A program made the position numbers and the translations under genes. From an uncultured Prevotella sp. (lineage in GTDB: Bacteria > Bacteroidota > Bacteroidia > Bacteroidales > Bacteroidaceae): DNA of 14,834 nucleotides. The notes beneath the pieces are model-generated. The model saw nothing but the letters and a program-made list of their open reading frames with translations, was not told the origin of the DNA and did not search any database. The stretch is from assembly GCA_937901345.1 (NCBI GenBank), contig CALCHM010000006.1:1-14834 (forward strand), given 5' to 3'. This document shows, one piece after another, positions 1 to 6,730 of this stretch (its first letter is position 1; every line of letters starts with the position of its first letter).

Positions 1-53
1 CCGGGGACACAAGGATTTTCAGTCCTTTGCTCTACCAACTGAGCTATGGCACC
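1..53 (-). tRNA. tRNA-Phe (GAA), 3' part cut off by the window edge
   Basis: Read on the minus strand, the gene starts with acceptor strand GGTGCCA, followed by a D-arm with GCTC/GAGC. The anticodon stem AAGGA/TCCTT encloses loop CTGAAAA, which gives anticodon GAA (Phe). The variable loop GTGTC and the first bases of the T-stem are present; the rest lies beyond position 1. A canonical promoter sits 17 bp upstream. Confidence 0.95.
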
Positions 54-70
54 TTTCTGAATTGCGAGTG

Positions 71-100
71 CAAAGGTATGTACTTTTTCTGTAACAGCAA
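71..100 (-). promoter_or_regulatory. Bacteroidetes-type promoter of tRNA-Phe
   Basis: On the minus strand, TTG (98-100) is separated by exactly 19 bp from TACCTTTG (71-78), matching the Bacteroidetes -33/-7 consensus (TTTG, about 19 bp, TAnnTTTG). It is followed directly by CACTCGC, as in the other two tRNA promoters of this window. Confidence 0.85.
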
Positions 101-190
101 AGACTTTTTAAGGAAAAGTTGCTTACTTTATCTAATTTTGGGTAATCCGAGAGCAATTAAAGAGGTATTACTTGCATATTTTAGAATTTA

Positions 191-242
191 CAGAAGATAA
201 ATTAGGATTCGCAGAAGATAGAATTAGGATTCGCAGAAGATT
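191..242. repeat. 22-bp tandem duplication covering the yggS stop codon
   Basis: Two copies of a 21/22-bp unit (191-211 and 212-233, differing by one base plus one indel) are followed by the first 8-9 bases of a third copy from 234. The yggS stop codon (224-226) lies inside the second copy. The last codons of yggS and its 3' flank have therefore been duplicated in tandem. Confidence 0.85.
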
Positions 243-889
243 TTGGAACCTATACGCACAAGAGTGCTACCTTCGGAAATTGCGATGGGATAATCATCAG
301 ACATACCCCAAGAACAGTGGGAGAAATGGGATGTCGTGGCGAAGAACTCAGATTTGGCGCGGAGGAAGAAATTGTGTGCCACTTGGAAGTCGTGACGAAT
401 ACGATTTTCGTCGTCTGTATTCGTTGCCATACACATCACGCCCGAGATTTGCGCGTTGGGATAATTGCGCCACTCACCAGATTCAAGAAATTGCCACGCT
501 TCATCTGGGGTAAAACCATATTTCGTTTCCTCTGCCGCCACATGGAGTTGAAGCAAGCAAGGAATTATTCTCCCACACTTTTCAGCTTGTCGGTTGATTT
601 CTGCAAGAAGTTTGGGAGTGTCCACTGCATGAATGAGACTGATGAACGGGGCAATGTATTTCACCTTGTTGGGTTGGAGATGCCCAATAAAGTGCCACTC
701 AATATCCTTGGGCAAAGCCTCAGCTTTTTCCCGCAATTCTTGAGCGCGACTTTCTCCAAAGACACGTTGTCCTGCGGCATAGGCTTCGGCGACTGCTTCT
801 ATGGGATGATATTTTGACACTGCCACTAATTGAGTCATTGGTGGCAGTGTTGCACAGATTTCAGATATGTTTTTAGCGATGTATCCCAT
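224..889 (-). CDS. yggS: YggS/PROSC-family pyridoxal-phosphate homeostasis protein
   Basis: This 221-residue protein is a single-domain PLP-binding TIM barrel related to the N-terminal domain of bacterial alanine racemase. The family binds PLP and buffers its level in the cytosol, and no catalytic turnover is established for it. The PLP lysine is K26 in AVSKYHP. Other family signatures are FGESRAQEL (44-52), HFIGHLQPNK (66-75), ISGVMCMA, GMSDDYPIAI and the C-terminal RIGSKIF. The length is normal for the short bacterial form. The ATG at 889 starts just before the conserved first helix. The DUF4494 gene lies 74 bp upstream on the same strand, so the two may be co-transcribed. The C-terminus ends in a tandem duplication that includes the stop codon. 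Confidence 0.95.
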   Translation of the reverse strand: MGYIAKNISEICATLPPMTQLVAVSKYHPIEAVAEAYAAGQRVFGESRAQELREKAEALPKDIEWHFIGHLQPNKVKYIAPFISLIHAVDTPKLLAEINRQAEKCGRIIPCLLQLHVAAEETKYGFTPDEAWQFLESGEWRNYPNAQISGVMCMATNTDDENRIRHDFQVAHNFFLRAKSEFFATTSHFSHCSWGMSDDYPIAISEGSTLVRIGSKIFCES

Positions 890-920
890 ACGGAAAATTC
901 ATAAAAAAGTGCGGACAACT

Positions 921-980
921 ACTCTACAGTAGGTTATTCTACAGTAGGTTACTCTGTTGCAAGTTATTCTGTTGCAGGTT
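921..980. repeat. 15-bp tandem repeat, four copies, across the DUF4494 stop codon
   Basis: The units are 921-935, 936-950, 951-965 and 966-980. They form two pairs: the left pair carries CTACAGTAG, the right pair carries CTGTTGCA. Read on the coding strand, every unit has an in-frame stop, giving the peptide series PATE-stop, LATE-stop, PTVE-stop, PTVE-stop. The real stop of the gene (964-966) is the first of the four. Confidence 0.9.
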
Positions 981-1410
981 TATAGCGGAAGATGTCCATA
1001 ATGGGTGTTTCCTGAATGGAGGCAATGGTGTAATCTCCCATATAGTTTTCCATGCCCTTGTCCAAGTTTTTGAGGGCGTCGTGGAACGAACCCGCCTGCA
1101 CGAGAATTGTTTGTGAAGTTTTCTTTTCTACGCCCTTTGATTCGTCAATAGTGAGGTAGATGAGTTTTGCCTTATACCATTTGTCAGCACTTTCTTCCGT
1201 TGCTTCAAAGAGTTCGGCAAAGCGGGCGCGCTTGATGTCCGATACTTGAAATTCGCCACTCATAAAGGGAGCGATTTCTTCTGTAATTCGGCGTTCTGCT
1301 TCTGTAAAATTAAGGGCGTCTACGAGGTAAGGTTCACACACTTTTTTAAGGGCGCCATTGTCTTGTTGCTTTTCGTATTTGATTTTGCATTCAAACCATT
1401 CGTGTGTCAT
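964..1410 (-). CDS. DUF4494-family protein
   Basis: The 148-residue protein has the recognisable N-terminus MTHEWFECKIKYEK and the body of the DUF4494 family, which is found in Bacteroidetes and has no established function. The sequence is charged and mixed alpha/beta, without a signal peptide or membrane segment, so it is probably cytosolic. It has conserved-looking aromatic/acidic patches (EPYLVDALNFTEAERRI, KWYKAKLIYLTIDE, AGSFHDALKNLDKGMENYMGDYTI) but no catalytic motif I can identify. It lies 74 bp upstream of yggS on the same strand, so an operon is likely. The ATG at 1410 gives the usual family start. Its 3' end carries four 15-bp repeats, each with an in-frame stop. The function is unknown and the family assignment comes from recall of sequence pattern. 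Confidence 0.85.
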   Translation of the reverse strand: MTHEWFECKIKYEKQQDNGALKKVCEPYLVDALNFTEAERRITEEIAPFMSGEFQVSDIKRARFAELFEATEESADKWYKAKLIYLTIDESKGVEKKTSQTILVQAGSFHDALKNLDKGMENYMGDYTIASIQETPIMDIFRYKPATE

Positions 1411-1422
1411 AGGAATAAGAGG

Positions 1423-1472
1423 TTATAAGGTGTTGAGGTTATGAGGTTAACGTTGAAAGGTTAACGGTTGAG
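1423..1472. repeat. Degenerate short repeats upstream of the DUF4494 gene
   Basis: The segment is made of loosely repeated 7-11-base pieces with GAGGTTAT and AGGTTAAC cores on the plus strand (AACCTC-like on the minus strand). It sits directly upstream of the DUF4494 start codon in its presumed leader. The copies are too diverged to assign a fixed period. Confidence 0.5.
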
Positions 1473-1493
1473 AATTTTGAAACGGATTCTTTG

Positions 1494-1545
1494 CACCCCC
1501 TCACCGCGGAGCGGTCCCCTCCCCCTATAAACAGGGGGAGAGCGC
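1494..1545. repeat. GC-rich REP-like double hairpin
   Basis: Two perfect inverted repeats lie side by side: ACCGC-GGA-GCGGT (1503-1515) and CTCCCCCT-ATAAAC-AGGGGGAG (1519-1540). They are flanked by more C- or G-rich sequence, in an otherwise AT-richer intergenic gap between the Dabb and DUF4494 genes. This looks like a repetitive extragenic palindrome. It could also slow or end transcription of the Dabb gene, but no T-tract follows on either strand. Confidence 0.6.
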
Positions 1546-1572
1546 CTTGCGGAGTGAAGTACGCACTGAATT

Positions 1573-1872
1573 TTAAAGGAGGTAATCTACACAACTACGT
1601 CCACAAATGTTGGGGCGCAATTCAGCGCCTACTGCCTTGTGGGCGGGATGTTGTGCGTAAACATCAAGTGCTTCGAGCGAGGCAAAGGTGCTTTCTAGGC
1701 AAATGTCCCACTGTTCAGCAGGATTGCAATTGAAGTTTACTGCGATAGCTTGTATTTCAGGAATGATGGCAGGAAGCGCCATGATGCCCTGCTTGAAATT
1801 GTCCATCACGGATTGGCGTTGTGCTTCCGTGAGTTCGGGTTTGAGTTGAAAGAGTACGATATGTTTCAGCAT
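1573..1872 (-). CDS. Dabb (stress-responsive alpha/beta barrel) family protein
   Basis: The 99-residue protein is a single Dabb domain (dimeric ferredoxin-like alpha/beta barrel). The start MLKHIVLFQLKPE is the family's typical first strand with its conserved His, followed by a long helix (LTEAQRQSVMDNFKQGI). Further markers are the NFNCNPAEQWDICLESTFASLEALDVY segment and YAQHPAHKAV near the C-terminus. Family members are small cytosolic proteins; some are plant stress proteins or polyketide cyclases, but most bacterial ones have no known substrate. A TAACTTTG -7 box lies 29 bp upstream, so it probably has its own promoter, divergent from the nuclease-helicase gene. Confidence 0.88.
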   Translation of the reverse strand: MLKHIVLFQLKPELTEAQRQSVMDNFKQGIMALPAIIPEIQAIAVNFNCNPAEQWDICLESTFASLEALDVYAQHPAHKAVGAELRPNICGRSCVDYLL

Positions 1873-1900
1873 ATAGTTCTTAAATTTTAGTAACTTCGCA

Positions 1901-1908
1901 CAAAGTTA
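1901..1908 (-). promoter_or_regulatory. -7 box of the Dabb gene
   Basis: TAACTTTG on the minus strand matches the Bacteroidetes -7 element TAnnTTTG and lies 28 bp before the start codon. No clear TTG is present 19 bp further upstream, so the -33 element is weak or absent. Confidence 0.6.
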
Positions 1909-2019
1909 AAGATTTTATTGGATTCTTGACATAAGAGCACAACAACAAAATTGGTTTGGTCTTATGTTCTTTTGTGCTTCTCTGAGAAACACAACCACCC
2001 ATTTCCCCTATTTTTCGCC

Positions 2020-5000
2020 ATGATGTATGATGAAGAACTTGCTTCAGCGTGTAACGAGCAATTGAAAATACGTGTGCGCTACACGTTGCTCTACTCCTTG
2101 TTGAAGCGTGTGTGTATCGAAAAGACGAAAGACTTCACAACGGATTTCTCCGGACTGTTTGCGCGCCTTTATGCGGTGTGTAAACATTATAATCTGCCAC
2201 ACGCCGCGGCAGACAGATTTCGCCGTAACGCCCTTCAGACTTTGCGCGGGCAGCGTGAAGCAAGCGAAGCACTTTTTGCAAAGGACGTAGCAGACTTACG
2301 CACGTTTTTAGAGTCATTAGAGCATGGCGAAACCATCACCGAAGCATCCACCCCTATAAATACGACTCCACTTGTTGCGCAACTCAACGTAGCACGCGGA
2401 CTCGTGTCGGGATTTGTGGAGGAAGTGGGGTTCACCCTGCTGCTTCAAGACAATGCTGGCGAAATACTCGTTCCGACAGACAAAGCCACCCTTGAATTAC
2501 TAGAGGAAGGCGTGCGCGTGAACGTGGTGAATGGTGGCGAACTTGTCATTCTTGAACCCGATTTCTTGGTCGACGTGAGTGCACTCACAGCATGTGTGAA
2601 ACCTTATGGCACCTCGGCATTAAATTACCTCCTTGCCCAACTCCAACCGCGCCAAACCACGCGTGCCATTCTCCTTGGTAATGCTGCCAATCAGTTTATG
2701 GATGACTGCACAAACACTGCCGACGTAACCTTTGCGCAAAGCATGCAGACACACTTCAAGCAGGCGCTACTTGACTATGCTTGCTATGACACTCCTGAAG
2801 AAATCAATGTAGATTACTTCACAGAGGCACGCCGACATTTTGAGCATATTCAGCACATCGTAAACAAGGCTTACGCTTCGCCCGAAGTGGGCATTGCGCT
2901 CGATCAAGTGTTGCTCGAACCCGCCTTTATCTGTGCCACGCTCGGACTTAGAGGACGCCTTGACGTGATGACGGCCGATCATCGCTGCATTGTAGAACTC
3001 AAAAGCGGCAAGGCAGACGATTTCCGTCAACCCGTGCGCCCCAGGGAGGAACATGTCTTGCAGATGGCACTTTATAAGGAGATGTTACACTACAATTTCT
3101 CCATTCCTCGCGACGCTATCGCTTCCTTTCTGCTCTATTCCCGCTACCCCACCCTACTTGACGAACGCATTCCGCGCAGCAAGATTAAGGAGGTCATGCA
3201 TCTGCGAAACGAAATTGTACGGATGGAAATGCGCATGCGCAATGGAGAAGTTGCCGATGTTTTAGCAGAACTCACCTATAATAACATCATCCAAAAGCAG
3301 GGACTTCACCCCAATTTTCTCAAGGCGATTCTGCCCCCCATTCAGGCCGTTGTCGAACCCTTGGCAAATGCATCGCCCCTGGAGCGCAGTTATTTCAACC
3401 ACTTCATGACGTTTCTCTCGCGCGAGCAGTTTCTCTCCAAGATGGGCGAACCTCGCCCTGACTCCACTCGCGGATTCGCCCGTGTTTGGAACGCCGACTA
3501 CACCTCAAAACTCCTTTCTGGCGAGATTCTCATCAACCTGCGCATTCGCGAACTCTTGGGCGAAGGAGGTGTGGAAGAGATTATTTTCGATGTGCCCGAT
3601 TATGGTGAAAAGTTCATTGCCGACTTTAACGAGGGGGCGATGGTACAACTCTACGAGCGCCAATCGGCAGTCGATACCGTATGTAACCGACAATTGGTGC
3701 GCGCCTACATTGTGCGCCTTACCGACACCGAACTCCACCTGCATCTCTCGTACAAGCAGCGCAACCGCGACTTCTTCTCAAAAGAAACCACCTACGCCAT
3801 TGAGAAGGACAGCACAGATAGCGGCATGCAGTCGGCACGTCGTGGACTCTTTGCCCTACTCACAGCACCCAAAGAGCGACGCAACCTCTTGCTCTGTCAG
3901 CGTTTACCACGCTTTGACACGAGCATTCAACTTGCTGGCGACTACGGAGCGCGAACCAATGCCATCGTACTTCCCGCTATGCAGGCGCAGGACTTCTACC
4001 TGCTTGTTGGACCTCCAGGAACGGGAAAAACGAACGTGGCACTGCGATCCATGGTGCAAGAGTTTCTTACCTCAGCATGCCTCAGAGGCGAACGCCCCAA
4101 CTTGCTCCTCGCTGCCTACACCAACCGTGCTGTAGACGAGATCTGCCAAATGCTACAACTTGCAGGCATCGACTTCTTGCGCCTCGGCATTGCGCAAACG
4201 TGTACAGCAGAAGTTCACCCCAACCTGTTTGTCAATCGTGCTGCCACACTGACGAATCGTGCAGAAGTGAGCAACTTGCTACTCAACGCTCAAGTGATTG
4301 TAGGAACAGTGGCAACGCTGACCTCACACACCGAACTCTTCAACATCAAACAATTTGACTTGGCCATTTTGGACGAGGCCTCTCAAGTGCTCGAACCGCA
4401 AATCATGGCGCTCCTTGCCCACCCTACTGCGGTGCGACGTTTTGTGATGATTGGCGACCACAAACAACTTCCTGCCGTGGTCATGCAACGCACGGAGCAG
4501 ACCCTCGTACACGACGAAGCGCTACGCCGCATCGGTCTTACCGACCTTCGCTATTCCCTATTCGAGCGCTTGCATGGATTTGTTGCTCAAACTCCCAAGG
4601 TGGCAACTCTTGCCGCAGGCATGCTCTCCCATCAAGGACGCATGCACCGCGACATTGCTGCCTTCGTAAACGAGCGTTTCTATGAAGGACACCTCTCGGT
4701 TGTTCCCCTCGACCATCAAGAAGAGGAGTTGCACTATAGCACCACCCTGCAAACACCGATGGAGCAGTTTGTTGCCTCAACGCGCATGGGGTTCATCCAC
4801 GTGCCTGCACCAGAAGTTTCAGACAACGTGAAAGCCAACAAGGCGGAAGCAGAAGTCGTGGCAAACATCGTCGCTGCACTCGTTGACTTGAACGAACGTA
4901 GTGGCACACCCTTAGTCTTGCCTAAGCATCTGGGCATCATCGTGCCCTTCCGCAATCAAATCAGCATGGTGCGCGCCAGTCTGCGCACACGCGGAATCCC

Positions 5001-5265
5001 CGATGTTGACAACATCACGATAGACACCGTAGAGTGTTTTCAAGGTTCCCAGCGCGACTACATCATCTTCACCACCACCATTTCGCGCCCATACCAGATG
5101 GACATTCTCTCCGTATGTCAGCAAGTGGGCACAACGGAAGTGGACCGCAAACTCAACGTGGCCATCACCCGCGCCCGCAAACAGTTCTTCCTCGTGGGCA
5201 ACCGCGATTTGCTCTCTCGCAATTCGCTCTATGCCGATTTGCTCAGGCGAAGCAAACAACTGTAG
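2020..5265 (+). CDS. Dna2-like PD-(D/E)XK nuclease / SF1 helicase fusion
   Basis: This 1081-residue protein probably processes DNA ends or flaps in repair. The reading frame is open from a TTG at 1951, but the first ATGs (2020, 2023) begin a better N-terminus. Residues 1-300 are mostly helical. A PD-(D/E)XK nuclease core follows: GRLD (D315), VELKSGK (E326, K328) and the motif QMALY (Q348, Y352). The superfamily 1 helicase occupies the C-terminal 420 residues: Walker A GPPGTGKT (664-671), AYTNRAVDEI, Walker B DEAS (785-788), GDHKQLP (812-818), ECFQGSQRD (around 1005-1012) and VAITRAR (1047-1053). This is the Upf1/Dna2 subfamily. I see no cluster of cysteines after the nuclease core, so the iron-sulfur cluster of Dna2/Cas4 is probably missing. 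It is the only plus-strand protein gene here. It resembles the DNA2/NAM7-type helicases common in Bacteroidetes; a defence role is possible but unsupported. Confidence 0.9.
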   Translation: MMYDEELASACNEQLKIRVRYTLLYSLLKRVCIEKTKDFTTDFSGLFARLYAVCKHYNLPHAAADRFRRNALQTLRGQREASEALFAKDVADLRTFLESLEHGETITEASTPINTTPLVAQLNVARGLVSGFVEEVGFTLLLQDNAGEILVPTDKATLELLEEGVRVNVVNGGELVILEPDFLVDVSALTACVKPYGTSALNYLLAQLQPRQTTRAILLGNAANQFMDDCTNTADVTFAQSMQTHFKQALLDYACYDTPEEINVDYFTEARRHFEHIQHIVNKAYASPEVGIALDQVLLEPAFICATLGLRGRLDVMTADHRCIVELKSGKADDFRQPVRPREEHVLQMALYKEMLHYNFSIPRDAIASFLLYSRYPTLLDERIPRSKIKEVMHLRNEIVRMEMRMRNGEVADVLAELTYNNIIQKQGLHPNFLKAILPPIQAVVEPLANASPLERSYFNHFMTFLSREQFLSKMGEPRPDSTRGFARVWNADYTSKLLSGEILINLRIRELLGEGGVEEIIFDVPDYGEKFIADFNEGAMVQLYERQSAVDTVCNRQLVRAYIVRLTDTELHLHLSYKQRNRDFFSKETTYAIEKDSTDSGMQSARRGLFALLTAPKERRNLLLCQRLPRFDTSIQLAGDYGARTNAIVLPAMQAQDFYLLVGPPGTGKTNVALRSMVQEFLTSACLRGERPNLLLAAYTNRAVDEICQMLQLAGIDFLRLGIAQTCTAEVHPNLFVNRAATLTNRAEVSNLLLNAQVIVGTVATLTSHTELFNIKQFDLAILDEASQVLEPQIMALLAHPTAVRRFVMIGDHKQLPAVVMQRTEQTLVHDEALRRIGLTDLRYSLFERLHGFVAQTPKVATLAAGMLSHQGRMHRDIAAFVNERFYEGHLSVVPLDHQEEELHYSTTLQTPMEQFVASTRMGFIHVPAPEVSDNVKANKAEAEVVANIVAALVDLNERSGTPLVLPKHLGIIVPFRNQISMVRASLRTRGIPDVDNITIDTVECFQGSQRDYIIFTTTISRPYQMDILSVCQQVGTTEVDRKLNVAITRARKQFFLVGNRDLLSRNSLYADLLRRSKQL

Positions 5266-5271
5266 GAACCA

Positions 5272-5737
5272 GCATTTCCCAGACATCGCTGAATCTCTTG
5301 CAACCTGCAAGAACATTTTCCAAGGTGGAATTTTCCTCTTGCAACCTGCAAGAGCATTTTCCGAGGTGGAATTTTCCTCTTGCAACTTGCAAGAGCATTT
5401 TCCAAGGTGGATTTTTCCTCTTGCAACTTGCAAGAGCGTTTTCAGAAGACCGATTTCTCTCTTGCAACTTGCAAGAGCATTTTCGGAAGACCGATTTCCC
5501 TCTTGCAACCTGCAAGAGCATTTTCGGAGGGGTTCAAAACTCCTGTGCAACTTGCACGAGCATTTCGGAGGGGTCCATTTTCCCTGTGCAACCTGCACGA
5601 GCATTTCGGAGGGGTCCATTTTCCCTGTGCAACTTGCACAAGCATTTCGGAGGGGTCCATTTTCCCTGTGCAACTTGCACGAGCATTTCGGAGGGGTCCA
5701 TTTTCCCTGTGCAACTTGCACGAGCACTTTCAAGAGG
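5272..5737. repeat. 41-bp tandem repeat array, eleven units, each with a palindrome
   Basis: The units begin at 5272, 5313, 5354, 5395, 5436, 5477, 5518, 5560, 5601, 5642 and 5683. All are 41 bp except the seventh (42), and a partial twelfth follows. Each unit is a 24-bp linker plus a 17-bp palindrome: TCTTGCAACTTGCAAGA in units 1-6 (centre C/T variants) and CTGTGCAACTTGCACGA in units 7-11. The linkers have their own small inverted repeat, in three versions: TTCCA-AGG-TGGAA, TCGG-AAGA-CCGA and GGA-GGGG-TCC. The array starts 7 bp after the helicase stop, in the gap between convergent genes. Because 41 is not a multiple of three and the unit has almost no stop trinucleotides, long spurious reading frames cross it on both strands. 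I treat none as real. The linkers are conserved, so this is not a CRISPR array. Confidence 0.95.
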
Positions 5738-5758
5738 TAGCAAAATTTGAATTACTCC

Positions 5759-5810
5759 AAAAAAAATGTATCCACATCACCATTTTATTGGCAATGTGGA
5801 TACATTTCAT
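5759..5810. terminator. Bidirectional intrinsic terminator between helicase gene and lptC
   Basis: A perfect 14-bp stem is formed by AAATGTATCCACAT (5764-5777) and ATGTGGATACATTT (5794-5807), with a 16-base loop that can pair further through CCA/TGG. Eight A residues at 5759-5766 give a U-tract for leftward transcripts from lptC. Rightward transcripts end in TTTCATGTTTTG, a weaker tail. The position between convergent genes fits termination from both sides. Confidence 0.85.
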
Positions 5811-5896
5811 GTTTTGTTATGTAGCTTACCCTACAGCAATGTTCTGTATCATTCGTTAGTTTATCTCGTCTCTGTCTATCGATGGCGACAAGGTTG

Positions 5897-6643
5897 TTAT
5901 GCCTTTACCCTTCCTGTATTCAAAGTGGGTCGTTGCTTGATATCAATAGGCACACGCTTCTGCGGTGCAGTCTTCTGAAGTTGTTTCTGAGGTTTCGGCA
6001 ACTGAGGTTTTCCAGCTGATTTCTGCAGCTCTTTCTTCAAAGGGATTATTGGAGAATTGGTCATTGGAGCCGGAGCGGCAGTGGTAGTGGTAGAGTCAGC
6101 CGTTGCGCTAGAAGTCTTAACGGGCATATATCCGCTAGAGTTGCTCACCTTGTATGACGTCATTTGCTCGTCGCTCTCGAACCTGTCACCTTGGATGAGG
6201 CGGTCGGGTTCTTGGATGGTCATCGGCACTGTGGAATAGAAAATGTGCTTGCGCATGTCCCAGTAGAGTTCTTCCGACCTATAAGTGGTTTGCTTTTCGC
6301 GGTCGTTCATCAAGACTCTGCCACGCAGGTTCCAGAGATACTGATCGTAACAGTAAGCAGTGTCGGCCGTGATGTGTAGGTTCACACTTTGGTGGTTGTC
6401 ATAGCGTTCGAGATACACCCCCTTGGGAAACTCTTGACGTTGCGGTTGCGTTTTGTCGTAAACCAACCATTCTTCAGCAATAATTTTATACCTCACAATC
6501 CCCGAGTCAGAGATGAGTTTTGACACTCCCCTTGTTGCCATAACCGGAAGCGAGTCGCGACATTCCACCTGCGGTCCCATAGGAGGGGCATCAGACGTGC
6601 ATGCCAAAGGAAGAAACAGTAAGAAAAGAAAAAGATATCGCAT
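5897..6643 (-). CDS. lptC: LptC-like periplasmic LPS-export lipoprotein
   Basis: The 248-residue protein starts with a lipoprotein signal peptide ending at LPLAC (C15, a relaxed lipobox). It continues with the LptC/OstA-type beta-jellyroll: SDSGIVRYKIIAEEWLVYDK, FPKGVYLERYD, ITADTAYCYDQYLWNLRGRVLMND, YRSEELYWDMRKHIFYSTVPMTI and IQGDRFESDEQMTSYKVSNSSG. LptC takes LPS from the inner-membrane LptBFG transporter and passes it to the LptA periplasmic bridge. Residues from about 178 onward form a low-complexity tail rich in Thr, Ala, Pro, Lys and Gln. I would not expect this tail in the core family; it may be disordered and contact the cell wall or partners. The order coaX, outer-membrane protein, lptC is one I associate with Bacteroidales. 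Transcription probably ends at the hairpin around 5759-5810. Confidence 0.85.
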   Translation of the reverse strand: MRYLFLFLLFLPLACTSDAPPMGPQVECRDSLPVMATRGVSKLISDSGIVRYKIIAEEWLVYDKTQPQRQEFPKGVYLERYDNHQSVNLHITADTAYCYDQYLWNLRGRVLMNDREKQTTYRSEELYWDMRKHIFYSTVPMTIQEPDRLIQGDRFESDEQMTSYKVSNSSGYMPVKTSSATADSTTTTAAPAPMTNSPIIPLKKELQKSAGKPQLPKPQKQLQKTAPQKRVPIDIKQRPTLNTGRVKA

Positions 6644-6730
6644 GGGAGAGGTTTTAGGAATTTGAGATATCGTTATTGTTAAATTAGGAATGGTTCGGCA
6701 GTAGCGTCAGGAATCATGCGCAGACGAAGG

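Noticed and set aside
172..817. Plus-strand frames opposite yggS (113 and 166 codons)
   Set aside because: They are antisense shadows of a well-supported gene with full family signatures.
1951..2019. N-terminal extension of the nuclease-helicase from a TTG start
   Set aside because: The extra 23 residues are hydrophobic and His/Pro-rich without conserved character, and two ATG codons at 2020 and 2023 start a typical charged N-terminus.
5272..5737. CRISPR array
   Set aside because: The 17-bp palindromes are regularly spaced by 24 bp, but the linkers are also near-identical within blocks, and no cas gene is present.
5764..5807. DnaA boxes and a replication origin beside iteron-like repeats
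   Set aside because: GTATCCACA differs by one base from the DnaA box and occurs in both arms only because they form the terminator stem. No AT-rich unwinding region or dnaA gene is near, and the 41-bp units contain no DnaA box.
4912..5859. Long Cys/Phe-rich open frames on both strands across the array (up to 273 codons)
   Set aside because: They arise in nearly every frame at once from a repeat without stop trinucleotides, and partly overlap the helicase gene antisense. None has a family match or a credible start.
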